A stretch of 64,000 nt of DNA from assembly GCA_036394195.1 (NCBI GenBank), contig DASWFO010000274.1, positions 8,818-72,817 of the forward strand. The letters are read 5' to 3'. A program made the position numbers and the translations under genes. Each line of letters opens with the position of its first letter. Within the stretch, counting starts at the first letter, position 1. The stretch comes from DATJPD01 sp036394195 (GTDB lineage: Bacteria; Pseudomonadota; Alphaproteobacteria; CACIAM-22H2). Below the pieces are notes generated by a model, which searched no databases, had not been told where the DNA came from, and was given only the letters and a program-made list of their open reading frames with translations. Of this stretch, positions 32,318 to 41,690 are shown piece by piece.

Positions 32318-33345
32318 ATTCGCGCACGAACCGGCGGACTCTCCTTCGCCATCTGACGGCGGCCGCTGGCTTTGTCGCGGTGTCGCTGATGACCGCGGCC
32401 TCCGCCGGCGCCGGCGAGGCCGTGGACGCGGCCTATAAAGGCGACGGCGGCAAAGTGCGGCTGCTGGCCAATCCGGCCGGCACCAACTCGTTCATCCCGT
32501 TCACCATGCAGAAATACAAGCTCGATACCAAATACGGCTTCGAGCTGGTGGTCGTTCCCGCACCCAATCCGCAAGCCATGCTCACCGCCGTCCAGGCCGG
32601 TGCGGCCGAGATCGGCAATGTCGGTTGGAGCGACATCGCTCGCTGGCGGGTGGCCGGCGTCAAGGTGGTCGGCATCTCGCCGTTCCTGGCCTGGGCGGAC
32701 TTCGCGGTGGTGCCGGAAACGTCGACGATCAAGACGCTCGGCGATCTCAAGGGCAAGAAGCTCGGCGTCACCAGCCGCAATTCGCTCAACTACGTCGTCA
32801 TGCGCGCGGTGGCGCAGCGCAATTTCGGGTTCGACCTGGAAAAGGAGGCGACGGTCCAGGCGGGGGCCGTGACGCTTCTGCGCGGCCTCCTGGAACAGGG
32901 CCAGCTCGACGCCACGGAGATGTACAACTCGCTGGCGCCGGCGATGTTCGCGACCGGGAAGTTCCGGGCGCTGGCGCAGATCCGCGACATGGTCGTGCAG
33001 CTCGGCCTGCCCGACGCGCCGTTCCTGCTCTACATGTGCGACGAGACCTATGCGGCGGCCCATCCGGCCAATGTGCGTGCCTTCCTCGCCGCCTTCCGCG
33101 AGACGATCGAGGTCCTGAAAGTCGACGACGCGGTGTGGCTCGAGCGCGGCCAAGAGATGAAGATGGACGAGCAGGGCATCGTGCCGTTCCGCGACGAGGC
33201 GCGAAGGGACCTGGTCGGCCGCTTCTCGCCGACCACCGAAGCGGATATCCGCAAGACGTTCGAGCTGCTGCTGGCGACCGCCGGACCCGACGTGCTGGGG
33301 GTCAGCCAGCTGCCCGATGGCTTCATGACCCTCAAATACCAGTGA
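32314..33345 (+). CDS. ABC substrate-binding protein, array paralogue S1 (Tat-type leader)
   Basis: The 343-residue protein has a twin-arginine-like leader (NRRTLLRHL) and an AxA cleavage site near residue 33. The mature part opens with the array-wide pattern YKGDGGKVRLLANPAGTNSF, then LDTKYGFELVVV, and ends LPDGFMTLKYQ. These opening and closing signatures recur in all five array receptors. The SsuA/NMT1-like fold binds small organic anions or amines. The ATG overlaps the type B monooxygenase stop, coupling receptor and enzyme synthesis. Confidence 0.86.
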   Translation: MNSRTNRRTLLRHLTAAAGFVAVSLMTAASAGAGEAVDAAYKGDGGKVRLLANPAGTNSFIPFTMQKYKLDTKYGFELVVVPAPNPQAMLTAVQAGAAEIGNVGWSDIARWRVAGVKVVGISPFLAWADFAVVPETSTIKTLGDLKGKKLGVTSRNSLNYVVMRAVAQRNFGFDLEKEATVQAGAVTLLRGLLEQGQLDATEMYNSLAPAMFATGKFRALAQIRDMVVQLGLPDAPFLLYMCDETYAAAHPANVRAFLAAFRETIEVLKVDDAVWLERGQEMKMDEQGIVPFRDEARRDLVGRFSPTTEADIRKTFELLLATAGPDVLGVSQLPDGFMTLKYQ

Positions 33346-33379
33346 TGTTTCGATCGAGGCCTGCGATGGGGCTGTGCGC

Positions 33380-34729
33380 ATGACGAAGACCAAGATGCAT
33401 CTCGCCTTCGACCTGTCCTGGACCCATCTCGAGGGGCGCTGGCGCATGCCGGGCTCGTGGACCGGGCGGGTCTATCCCGATCTCGGCATGTTCAAGGAGA
33501 TCGCCAGCATCGCCGAGCGTGGCCGCATCGACATGCTGTTCTTCGGCGACGGGACGGGCATTCCGAGCACGTGGCGCGGCTCGCAGGACGAGGCGGTGCG
33601 CTGGGGTATCGGCTGGCCGCGCCAGGACATGAGCCCCTATATCGCCGTCCTTGGTCAGCACACGAAGCATGTCGGGTTCGGCATCACCTATTCCTCTACC
33701 TTCATGCACCCGTTCTACGTCGCGCGTCTCTTGAACTCGCTCGACCACGTCACGGGCGGCCGCATGGCCTTCAACGTCGTCACCTCGACGCGGCGCGCCG
33801 ACGCTGCGAATTACGGGTTCGACGAGCTGATGGAGCACAATTCGCGTTACGACCGGATGGAGGAATTCGTCGACGTCTGCAAGGCGCTGTGGGCGAGCAT
33901 CGAGCCGGACGCCTTCGTCTGGAATCGCGACAGCGGCATCGTGGTCGAGGACCCGCGCAAGGTGCGGGCGATCAATCACGCCGGCTCGTTCTTCAAGGTC
34001 AAGGGGCCGCTCAGCTGCGTGCCGTCGCCGCAGAGGCGGCCGGTTCTCATCCAGGCCGGCGGCTCGCCGCGCGGCATCAAGGCGTCGGCCCATTTCGCGG
34101 ACTATGTCTTCGCCGCTTGCAAGCCCACCAAGCACAATGTCAAGCATCGCGACATGCTGGACGCGGAGCTGCGGGCCAAGGGCCGCGATCCCAGCCAGAT
34201 CGGCATCCTGTGGGACATCGTGCTGGTCATCGGCGAGACCGAGGCCGAGGCCAAGCGGCGCAAGGAGCAGCTTCTGACGGCGATCCCGCGCGAAGCGGCC
34301 GGGGCGTTCATATCGCACAATGCCGGCTACGATTTCTCGAAGATCCCGGCGCGGTTCACGCTCCGCGAGCTGAACAAGGAGGTCGCCGCGACCAATGCTT
34401 CGCCGGTGGGGCTCGTCCATCAGCTGGCGCTGCATCTTGGCGAAGACACCGAGATGACGCGCGAGGAGTTTTTCGAGCACGGGATGAAGGTTGCGACCGG
34501 CTACTCGCACACCATCGCCGGTACCGCGGGGCAGGTGGCCGATTTGCTCGAGGCGGAGTTCGAAGCCACCGGCAGCCGCGGCGGCTTCATGATCGCGCAT
34601 CCCCAGGCGACGCCGCGCGATCTGCTGAACGTCGTCGACTTCCTGGTCCCCGAGCTGCAGCGCCGCGGCCGGTTCCGCACCGAATACGAGAGCACGATGC
34701 TGAAAGACAATCTGAGGATCGCCGCGTGA
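33380..34729 (+). CDS. NtaA-like FMNH2-dependent monooxygenase, type B copy 2
   Basis: The 449-residue protein is colinear with the copy at 30971, for example LAFDLSWTHLEGRWRMPGSW, RQDMSPYIAVLGQHTKHVGF, ANYGFDELMEHNSRYDRMEE and QAGGSPRGIKASAHFAD. Differences cluster in the substrate-facing segments (FFGDGTGIPSTWRG instead of FVGDNPGVHSTWRS) and in the 300-400 region, consistent with altered specificity. An in-frame GTG two codons upstream is an alternative start; neither has a strong ribosome site. No type A gene accompanies this copy. Confidence 0.86.
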   Translation: MTKTKMHLAFDLSWTHLEGRWRMPGSWTGRVYPDLGMFKEIASIAERGRIDMLFFGDGTGIPSTWRGSQDEAVRWGIGWPRQDMSPYIAVLGQHTKHVGFGITYSSTFMHPFYVARLLNSLDHVTGGRMAFNVVTSTRRADAANYGFDELMEHNSRYDRMEEFVDVCKALWASIEPDAFVWNRDSGIVVEDPRKVRAINHAGSFFKVKGPLSCVPSPQRRPVLIQAGGSPRGIKASAHFADYVFAACKPTKHNVKHRDMLDAELRAKGRDPSQIGILWDIVLVIGETEAEAKRRKEQLLTAIPREAAGAFISHNAGYDFSKIPARFTLRELNKEVAATNASPVGLVHQLALHLGEDTEMTREEFFEHGMKVATGYSHTIAGTAGQVADLLEAEFEATGSRGGFMIAHPQATPRDLLNVVDFLVPELQRRGRFRTEYESTMLKDNLRIAA

Positions 34730-35724
34730 GCCGCAAACGGTGCCGCGGCGTTATCGCCGCGCTGGTCCTGCTGGCGGTCGGTGCCGCGGCGCCGGCGTCC
34801 GCCCTGGCCGCCGACACCCAGGGCGACGGCGGGACGATCCGGCTCCTGGTGAGCCCGTTCGGGACCAATTCGTTCCCGCCGTTCGTGATCCAGAAGTTCG
34901 AGCTCGACAAGAAATACGGCTTCACCCTGCAGATCGTGACGGCGGCGACAACGCCGGCGCAGGTCACGGCGATGCAAGCCGGCGGTGCCGATATCGGCCT
35001 GTTCGACTGGAACGATGTGTCGCGGATGAAGAACGCCGGGATCAAGGTGGTTGGCATCGCGCCGTTCCTGATCTGGGCCAACACGGTGATCGTTCCGGAG
35101 GGATCGCCCCTGAAGACCATGGGCGAGCTTAAAGGCAAGAAGCTCGGCCTCTACAGCCGGACCAATCTCGACTGGATCGTCATCCGCACGGTGGCGCACA
35201 AGGAGGGGGTCGACCTCGAAAAGGAGGCCGTGACCCAGGAAGCCGCGCCGAACCTGCTGCGCGGCCTGCTCGAGCAAGGCCAGCTCGACGCCACCCAGAT
35301 GTTCAACTCGCTGACGCCGGCGGTCGTGGCCACCGGCAAGTTCCGCATCCTGGCGACGATCCGGCAGTTGATCGGGGAGCTCGGCCTGCCTGATACGCCG
35401 TTCCTGATGTACACGGCCGACATGACCTTTGCCGCGGCGCATCCGGCGAACGTGAAGGCGTATCTCGCGGCCTATCGCGATGCGATCGACATCCTGCGCA
35501 AGAACGACGACGTGTGGGTCGAGCGGGGCAGGGAGATCAAGCTCGAAGGCCAGGCGCTGACCTTGTTCCGCGACGAGGCGCGCGAAGACATGATGAGCAC
35601 CTTCACCGCGGGCACGGAAGCCGACATTCGCAAGACGTTCGACGTGCTGCTGGCGACCGCCGGGCCGAGCGTGCTCGGCATGAGCCGGCTGCCGGACGGA
35701 TTCATGACGCTGGCTTATCAATAA
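34726..35724 (+). CDS. ABC substrate-binding protein, array paralogue S2 (GTG start)
   Basis: The 332-residue protein starts with GTG in a 4-base GTGA overlap with the monooxygenase stop; no ATG gives a complete signal peptide. A Sec-type leader (SRKRCRGVIAALVLL, Ala-rich, ending near ALAADT) precedes QGDGGTIRLLVSPFGTNSF and LDKKYGFTLQIV. The end is LPDGFMTLAYQ. Compared with S1 the ligand-cleft segments around 70-130 differ (LFDWNDVSRMKNAGIKVVGI against NVGWSDIARWRVAGVKVVGI), as expected for different ligands. Confidence 0.86.
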   Translation: MSRKRCRGVIAALVLLAVGAAAPASALAADTQGDGGTIRLLVSPFGTNSFPPFVIQKFELDKKYGFTLQIVTAATTPAQVTAMQAGGADIGLFDWNDVSRMKNAGIKVVGIAPFLIWANTVIVPEGSPLKTMGELKGKKLGLYSRTNLDWIVIRTVAHKEGVDLEKEAVTQEAAPNLLRGLLEQGQLDATQMFNSLTPAVVATGKFRILATIRQLIGELGLPDTPFLMYTADMTFAAAHPANVKAYLAAYRDAIDILRKNDDVWVERGREIKLEGQALTLFRDEAREDMMSTFTAGTEADIRKTFDVLLATAGPSVLGMSRLPDGFMTLAYQ

Positions 35725-35744
35725 TCGAGTACGGAGCAACGGCA

Positions 35745-37052
35745 GTGACCTTCCCCAGAATTCACCTCGCCTGGTTCACCAATTTCGCGCTCGACGAATG
35801 GACCGCCCCCTTGTCGTCGGCCGGGGGAAATCCGTGGACCGGCGATTTCTATGTCGAGATGGCGAAGACGCTGGAGCGCGCGTGCTTCGACTACATCATC
35901 CTCGAAGACACCCTGATGGTGCCTGAGGCCTATGGCGGCTCGTCGCAGCGCGGCCTGAAGGGCGGCATCCAGGTTCCCAAGCACGACCCGGCGCCGCTGG
36001 CGGCGCTGATGGGAGCGGCGACCTCGCATATCGGCATCGTCGCCACCCTGTCGACCCTGGGCTATCCGCCGTTCCTTCTGGCGCGTCTGTGTTCGACCCT
36101 CGACCACATCTCGCGCGGCCGCTTCGGCTGGAACATCGTGACCAGCGGCGAGGACCACGCAGCGCAAAACTTCGGCCTCGACAAGCTGCCCGAGCACGAC
36201 CTGCGCTACGAGATGGCCGACGAGTATATGGACCTGGTCAACCAGCTGTTCGCGTCGTGGGATCCGGATGCGATCGTCTTGGACCGCAAGACCGGCATCT
36301 ATGCCGACTACACCAAGGTGCGGCCGATCAATTTCAAGGGCAAGTACTTCAAGTCGCGCGGGCCCCTCAACACGGCCCCGTCGCCGCAGGGGCGGCCGGC
36401 CTATATCCAGGCCGGCGGCTCGCCGCGCGGCCGGGATTTTGCAGCCAAGCACGCCGACTCCATCATCGTGACGGCGGCCGGCATCCCCGCGATGAAGGCC
36501 TTCCGCGACGACGTGCGGGCGCGGGCGGCCAAGTTCGGCCGCAACCCCGACGACATCAAGGTACTGTTCCTGTTCTCGCCGGTCATGGGTGAGACCGAGG
36601 CGGACGCCAAGGAGATCAACGAGCGCGGAACGTCCACCCAGGGGTTCATCGACCGCACGCTCGGTCTCTATAGCGGCATCACCGACATCGATCTGTCGAA
36701 GTTCGATCTCGACAAGCCGCTGCCGCACCTGACCACCAATGGGGAGTCGACGGCGCTTGCAAAATTCGCGCAGTGGGGCAGCGGCAAAACCCTGCGGCAA
36801 CTGATCAAGGACGGCGGCAAGGGCGGCTGCGTCGACGCCATCGGGACGCCCGACCAGGTCGCCGACAAGATGGCGGAGATCATGCAGGAGGTCGGCGGCG
36901 ACGGGTTCCTGCTCCGGCATCCGTTTGGCCTGATCAATCGCCGATACATCCTCGAGGTCGCGGACGGGCTGGTGCCGGCGCTGCAGCGGCGCGGCCTGGT
37001 GCGGAGCCGGTACACGAAGCCGACGCTGCGCGGCACCCTGCTCGAATTCTGA
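35745..37052 (+). CDS. NtaA/SnaA/DszA-family FMNH2-dependent monooxygenase, type A copy 2 (GTG start)
   Basis: The 435-residue protein aligns end to end with the copy at 29662, from IHLAWFTNFALDEW through GRFGWNIVTSGEDHAAQNFG to TKPTLRGTLLEF. It has a small insertion (KDGGKGGCVDA) before IGTPDQVADKMAE. The start is GTG, ten bases after GGAG, and corresponds to the ATG of copy 1. It opens the third module of the array, directly after receptor S2. Confidence 0.85.
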   Translation: MTFPRIHLAWFTNFALDEWTAPLSSAGGNPWTGDFYVEMAKTLERACFDYIILEDTLMVPEAYGGSSQRGLKGGIQVPKHDPAPLAALMGAATSHIGIVATLSTLGYPPFLLARLCSTLDHISRGRFGWNIVTSGEDHAAQNFGLDKLPEHDLRYEMADEYMDLVNQLFASWDPDAIVLDRKTGIYADYTKVRPINFKGKYFKSRGPLNTAPSPQGRPAYIQAGGSPRGRDFAAKHADSIIVTAAGIPAMKAFRDDVRARAAKFGRNPDDIKVLFLFSPVMGETEADAKEINERGTSTQGFIDRTLGLYSGITDIDLSKFDLDKPLPHLTTNGESTALAKFAQWGSGKTLRQLIKDGGKGGCVDAIGTPDQVADKMAEIMQEVGGDGFLLRHPFGLINRRYILEVADGLVPALQRRGLVRSRYTKPTLRGTLLEF

Positions 37053-37093
37053 CCTGGGCGAATTCGGACGGGGGACGACCACACGGGGGAGCC

Positions 37094-38431
37094 ATGAAGC
37101 CGAAGATCCATCTCGCGTTCGACCTGTCGAAGACGCATCTGGAAGGGCGCTGGCGCAGCCCGGGCTCGTGGGTGGATTACACCTATCCCGATCCCGGCAT
37201 GTTCGAGGAGATCGCCCGGATCGCCGAGCGCGGCGGCCTCGACATGCTGTTCTTCGGAGACGGCACCGGCGTCGCAAGCATGTATGGCGGCTCCCAGGAC
37301 GCCGCGGCACGCTGGGGCGTGGGTTGGCCGCGCCACGACATGAGCCCCTATATCGTCGGTATGGGGCGGGTGACCAACCACATCGGGTTCGGGCTCACCT
37401 ATTCGTCGACGTTCATGCATCCGTTCTACGTCGCGCGGCTGCTGAACTCCCTTGATCACGTGACCAAGGGGCGGATCGCCTTCAACGTGGTCGCGTCGAC
37501 CCGCCGCTCCGACGCGGCGAATTACGGCTTCGACGAGCTCATGGAGCACGACAGCCGGTACGATCGGATGGAGGAGTTCGTCGACGTCTGCGAGGCCCTG
37601 TGGGCGAGTGTCGAGCCCGACGCCTTCGTCTGGGACCGCTCCTCCGGGGTCGTCGCCGACCCGAACAAGATCCGGGCGATCAACCACGCCGGCAAATATT
37701 TCAAGGTCCGCGGCCCGCTGAACACCGTGCCGTCGCCGCAGGGCCGTCCGATCCTGGTCCAGGCCGGCGGCTCGCCGCGCGGCATCAAGGCATCGGCGCA
37801 TTTCGCCGACGTCGTGTTCGCCCAGGCGCACGCCTTCTACCTGATGCAACGCCACCGCAAGGCGCTGGACGATGCGCTCGTCGCCGAGGGCCGCGACCCG
37901 TCGAAGGTCGGAATCCTGTGGGCCATCTCCGTGATCGTGGCCGAGAGCGAGGCCGATGCGAAGGCGCGGCGCGAGCACCTGTTGAGCCTGCTGCCGCACG
38001 AAGCGGTCGGCGCCTATCTGTCGGACAATTGCGGCTACGATTTCTCGCGGCTGCCGGCGCGTTTTTCGCCCGGCGAGCTCAACGAGATTATCGCGGCCAC
38101 CAACGCCTCGCCGGTCGGCTTCGTTCACAAGCTGGCCCGCGAGATCGGCGAAAACACCGAGATCACGCGCGACGAGTTCTTCGATCACGGCCGCAAGAAC
38201 GTCACCAACTACGACATCACCGTGGCCGGTACGCCGACGCAGATCGCCGACCATCTCGAGGAGGCGTTCGAGGTGGGGGGCAGTCGCGGCGGCTTCATGT
38301 TCTCGAGCGCGCCGGTGACGCCGTTCGACCACATCCAGATCGTCGATCTGCTGGTGCCGGAGCTGCGGCGGCGAGGACGGTTCCGCACCGAATACGAAGG
38401 ACGCACCCTGCGGGAGAACCTGGCCGCCTAG
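37094..38431 (+). CDS. NtaA-like FMNH2-dependent monooxygenase, type B copy 3
   Basis: This is the 445-residue third member of the type B subgroup. It begins KPKIHLAFDLSKTHLEGRWR and shares YSSTFMHPFYVARLLNSLDH, the ANYGFDELMEHDSRYDRMEE helix and QAGGSPRGIKASAHFAD. It is the most divergent of the three: W-T-H after the first strand becomes K-T-H, the segment after the QAGGS loop is QAHAFYLMQRHRK, and the C-terminal AHPxATPRDLLN motif is replaced by SSAPVTPFDHIQ. GGGGGAG precedes the ATG. Confidence 0.86.
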   Translation: MKPKIHLAFDLSKTHLEGRWRSPGSWVDYTYPDPGMFEEIARIAERGGLDMLFFGDGTGVASMYGGSQDAAARWGVGWPRHDMSPYIVGMGRVTNHIGFGLTYSSTFMHPFYVARLLNSLDHVTKGRIAFNVVASTRRSDAANYGFDELMEHDSRYDRMEEFVDVCEALWASVEPDAFVWDRSSGVVADPNKIRAINHAGKYFKVRGPLNTVPSPQGRPILVQAGGSPRGIKASAHFADVVFAQAHAFYLMQRHRKALDDALVAEGRDPSKVGILWAISVIVAESEADAKARREHLLSLLPHEAVGAYLSDNCGYDFSRLPARFSPGELNEIIAATNASPVGFVHKLAREIGENTEITRDEFFDHGRKNVTNYDITVAGTPTQIADHLEEAFEVGGSRGGFMFSSAPVTPFDHIQIVDLLVPELRRRGRFRTEYEGRTLRENLAA

Positions 38432-38475
38432 GGCCGACGCAGACGCTCGCACCCGAAACAAAAGTGAGACCGCCG

Positions 38476-39486
38476 ATGACTCTCCGTGGCGTTTTGATCA
38501 AGGCCTGCGCGTTGGCGCTGCTGGTGGCGCCGGTGCTCGCCGGGCCGGCCGCGGCCGGCGAGGAGCCAACGGTCAAGGGCGACGGCGGCCCGGTGCGGCT
38601 GCTGTACAGCCCGTTCGGCACCAACTCGTTCCCGCCCTTCGTCATGCAGAAATACGGGCTCGACAAGAAACACGGCTTCGAGCTGCAGCTCGTCAATGGT
38701 CCGACCACTCAGATCAGGGTGACGGTGCTTCAAGCCAAGGGGGCGGAACTGGCCACGATCGACTGGATCGACATCACCCGGATGCGCAGCGGCGGTGTGA
38801 ACGTGGTGGGCATCGCGCCGTTCCTCCGGTGGGGGGCGGATTTCATCATGGTGCCGAAGGACTCGCCGTTGCAGACCATCGGCGACCTCAAGGGCAAGCG
38901 GGTCGGCACGTACAGCCGGGTGGGCATGAACTGGGTGGTGGCGCGCGCCGTGGCGCAGACGAAATACGGGTTGGACCTCGAGAAAGAGGCATCCGTCCAG
39001 GAGGCGGCGGTGCCACTACTGGCGGGCCTCATCGAGCAGGGCCAACTGGATGCGACCGAGATTTTCAACTCGGTGGCCCCGAGCATGGAGGCGACCGGGA
39101 AGTTCCGTCCGCTGGTGAAGGTCAGCGAGCTCGTCCATCAGCTCGGGTTCCCCGACATTCCATACCTTATGTACGCCGCCTCCGCCGATTACGCCGCGGC
39201 CCATCCGGCCAATCTCAAGGCCTTCGTCGCCGCCTATCGCGACGCTGTGCAGATCCTCAGAACCGACGACGCCATCTGGCTGGAGCGTGGGAGGGAGATG
39301 AAGATGACCGAGGACGTTGCGGCGCTGTTCCGCGGCGAAGCGCGCACCGACATCATGCTAAAATTCGATCCCAACGCCGAGGCGGACATCCGGACGGTGT
39401 TCGCCTCGCTCCTCGGGATGGCCGGCCCTGAGGTCCTCGGCGCCAGCCGCCTTCCCGACGAGTTCATGACGATGGCGTTCCAATGA
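38476..39486 (+). CDS. ABC substrate-binding protein, array paralogue S3
   Basis: The 336-residue protein has a Sec leader (hydrophobic 7-22, ending at AAAG near 28), then VKGDGGPVRLLYSPFGTNSF, LDKKHGFELQLV and the terminal LPDEFMTMAFQ, a variant of the array signature. It is followed without a gap by two more receptor genes, an arrangement not seen in the earlier modules. It is closest to S2 in the opening segment. Confidence 0.86.
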   Translation: MTLRGVLIKACALALLVAPVLAGPAAAGEEPTVKGDGGPVRLLYSPFGTNSFPPFVMQKYGLDKKHGFELQLVNGPTTQIRVTVLQAKGAELATIDWIDITRMRSGGVNVVGIAPFLRWGADFIMVPKDSPLQTIGDLKGKRVGTYSRVGMNWVVARAVAQTKYGLDLEKEASVQEAAVPLLAGLIEQGQLDATEIFNSVAPSMEATGKFRPLVKVSELVHQLGFPDIPYLMYAASADYAAAHPANLKAFVAAYRDAVQILRTDDAIWLERGREMKMTEDVAALFRGEARTDIMLKFDPNAEADIRTVFASLLGMAGPEVLGASRLPDEFMTMAFQ

Positions 39487-40490
39487 GCCGGGCCTGGATG
39501 GCGGCGGCTCTCGTCTTCGCCCTGGCGGCGACTGCTGCCATGGCGCGCGCGGACGAGACCGCGCAGGCGGTGCCGATCCGGGGCGACGGCAGCAAGATCC
39601 GGGTGTTGGACAACCCCTACGGGACCCTCGCCTGGCCACGCTTCGCGATCAAAAAGCTGGCGCTGGACAAGAAATACGGCTTGGACATGGAGCTGGTGCC
39701 GTATGCGAACACGCCGATCGGCGCCACGATCATGCAGGCCAACGGCGCTGATCTCGGCCTGTTCGGCTGGAACGATATCGGCCGCATGCGGAACGCCGGC
39801 CTGAACGTGGTCGGCGTGGCGCCGCTGTTGAAGTGGGCGGATTACGTCGTGGTCTCCCCGGCATCGACCGCGCGCACGCTGGCCGACCTCAAGGGCAAGA
39901 CGGTCGGGACGACCGCGCGGAGCAACCTCAACTGGATCGTGATGCGCGCGACGGCGCAGAAGGTCTACGGGTTCGATCTCGAAAAAGAGGCGAACGTCCA
40001 GGAAGGGGCCGTGAACCTGCTTCGCGGACTGCTCGAGCAGGACAAGCTGGATGCCACGGTCATGTACAACGATTTCACGCCGGCCATGGTCGCCGCCGGC
40101 AAGGCGCGCGTGCTGGTGGAGATCAAGGGCCTGATTGCGGCACTCGGCCTGCCGGACACGCCGTTCCTGCTCGTGACCGCGAACGCCGATTATGCGGCGG
40201 CGCACCCCGCCAACGTCAAGGCGTATCTCGCCGCCTATCGCGAGGCGATGGACAACCTCAAGACCGACGATTCCGTGTGGCTGGAGCACGGCCAGGAGCT
40301 GAAGATGACCGATCCGCAGGCGCTCGCGGCGCTCCGCGAGGAAATGCGCGCCGATCTCGTCAGTACCTTTTCGCCGACCACCGAGGCGGATATCCGCAAG
40401 AACTTCCAGGTCCTGCTGGAGACCGCCGGCGAGGCCGTGCTGGGCCTGAAGCAACTGCCCGACGGCTTCATGACCCTGGCCTACCAATGA
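39483..40490 (+). CDS. ABC substrate-binding protein, array paralogue S4
   Basis: The 335-residue protein overlaps the previous stop by ATGA. A Sec leader ends near ARADE (about 24). The mature protein has IRGDGSKIRVLDNPYGTLAW, so the otherwise constant GTNSF is GTLAW here, a difference in the first ligand loop. The middle shows LFGWNDIGRMRNAGLNVVGV and the end LPDGFMTLAYQ. It probably has a different ligand from S1-S3. Confidence 0.86.
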   Translation: MSRAWMAAALVFALAATAAMARADETAQAVPIRGDGSKIRVLDNPYGTLAWPRFAIKKLALDKKYGLDMELVPYANTPIGATIMQANGADLGLFGWNDIGRMRNAGLNVVGVAPLLKWADYVVVSPASTARTLADLKGKTVGTTARSNLNWIVMRATAQKVYGFDLEKEANVQEGAVNLLRGLLEQDKLDATVMYNDFTPAMVAAGKARVLVEIKGLIAALGLPDTPFLLVTANADYAAAHPANVKAYLAAYREAMDNLKTDDSVWLEHGQELKMTDPQALAALREEMRADLVSTFSPTTEADIRKNFQVLLETAGEAVLGLKQLPDGFMTLAYQ

Positions 40491-41509
40491 AGACCCGTCT
40501 CGTCATCCTCGCCGTGCTGATGGCGGTGGCGGCAGCGCCGCCGCTGGCGGCCCAGACGACGATAGGGCCGGTCAGCGCCGACGAGGTCGCTAGATACCAG
40601 GGCGACGGCGGCGTGCTGCGGCTGCTGGACAATCCCGCCGGCACCAACGCGTTCGCGCGTTACACCATGCAGAAGTTCCGGCTCGACAAGAAATACGGGT
40701 TCGAGATGCAGATCGTGCAGGTGGGATCGACGCAGGCCGCCGTGACCGCGATCCAGGCCGGCGGCGGCGACGTCAGCACGGCCGACTTCCTGCTGCTGGC
40801 GCGGCTCCGCCATGCCGGCGTCAACGCGATCGGCATCGGCCCGATGCTGAAATGGGCCGACCATATCATCGTGCCGACTGAGTCCAGCATTCGCGACTTC
40901 GGCGACCTCAAGGGCAAGCGGGTCGGCATGGTTAACCGCGCCCAGAGCAATTGGATCGTGATGCGTGCCGTTGCGCTCAAGAAATACAATTTCGAGCTGG
41001 AGAAGGATTCGGTTGTGCACGAAGGCGGCATTGCGCTGTTGCGCGGCCTGATCGAGCAGGGCCAGCTCGATGCGACGTTCATGTACGACAACATCACGCC
41101 GGCGATGACGGTGACCGGAAAGTTCCGCGTGCTGAACCAAATGAGCGAGCTCATCAATTTGCTCGGCCTGCCGCCGGATGCGCCGTTCCTGCTGTTCATG
41201 ACCTCGGGCAACTACGCGGCGGCCCATCCGAAGAACGTCCGCGCCTACATGGCGGCGTATCGCGAGGCGGTCGCGACCCTGCGCGGCAACGACGAGATCT
41301 GGATGGAGCAGGGCCGCCTCATGAAGATGGACGAGGCGTCGATTCCGCCCGTGCGTGACGAGATGCGCGAGGACCTGCTCAGCACCTTCGGGCCGACGAG
41401 CGCGGCCGATCTTCAGAAGACGTTCGATATTCTCCTGGAGACCGCCGGGCCCGAGGTCCTGGGAATGAGCCGGCTGCCCGAGCACCTCATGACCTTGGAA
41501 TACCAGTGA
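40487..41509 (+). CDS. ABC substrate-binding protein, array paralogue S5
   Basis: The 340-residue protein overlaps S4 by ATGA and ends the array. A Sec leader ends near LAAQT (about 23). The opening is YQGDGGVLRLLDNPAGTNAF with LDKKYGFEMQIV; the middle reads TADFLLLARLRHAGVNAIGI, lacking the (G/D)W-(N/S/I)D pair that S1-S4 have at this point; the end is LPEHLMTLEYQ. Loss of that cleft tryptophan implies a changed ligand pocket. Confidence 0.86.
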   Translation: MKTRLVILAVLMAVAAAPPLAAQTTIGPVSADEVARYQGDGGVLRLLDNPAGTNAFARYTMQKFRLDKKYGFEMQIVQVGSTQAAVTAIQAGGGDVSTADFLLLARLRHAGVNAIGIGPMLKWADHIIVPTESSIRDFGDLKGKRVGMVNRAQSNWIVMRAVALKKYNFELEKDSVVHEGGIALLRGLIEQGQLDATFMYDNITPAMTVTGKFRVLNQMSELINLLGLPPDAPFLLFMTSGNYAAAHPKNVRAYMAAYREAVATLRGNDEIWMEQGRLMKMDEASIPPVRDEMREDLLSTFGPTSAADLQKTFDILLETAGPEVLGMSRLPEHLMTLEYQ

Positions 41510-41534
41510 GCGGCGCGCGATCGCCCCGTCGCAT

Positions 41535-41570
41535 TTGTAGGCAGCGCGCCAAGTTTTCATCACGCGTATA
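41535..41570. promoter_or_regulatory. Shared upstream element, copy B (candidate activator site)
   Basis: This is the partner of the block at 27725-27760 (28 of 36 identical). It lies 121 bp before its sigma-54-like core, against 111 bp for copy A; the 10-bp difference keeps the same helical face. A TGCCGCC-N6-GGCGGCA dyad follows at 41575-41594. Confidence 0.6.
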
Positions 41571-41690
41571 TTTTTGCCGCCTGCATCGGCGGCAACGAAA
41601 TCACCCGCGCATCGCGCATCTTGGGGACGGACGCGGCAAAAGCCCAATCATCGCAACCCGTATGGCCCGGCCGTGGTCGGCGCTCTCGGC

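Noticed and set aside
27949..41509. Insertion sequences or integron-like recombination sites as the cause of the repeated genes
   Set aside because: No transposase, terminal repeats or attachment-like repeats were found at module borders; gene duplication is sufficient.
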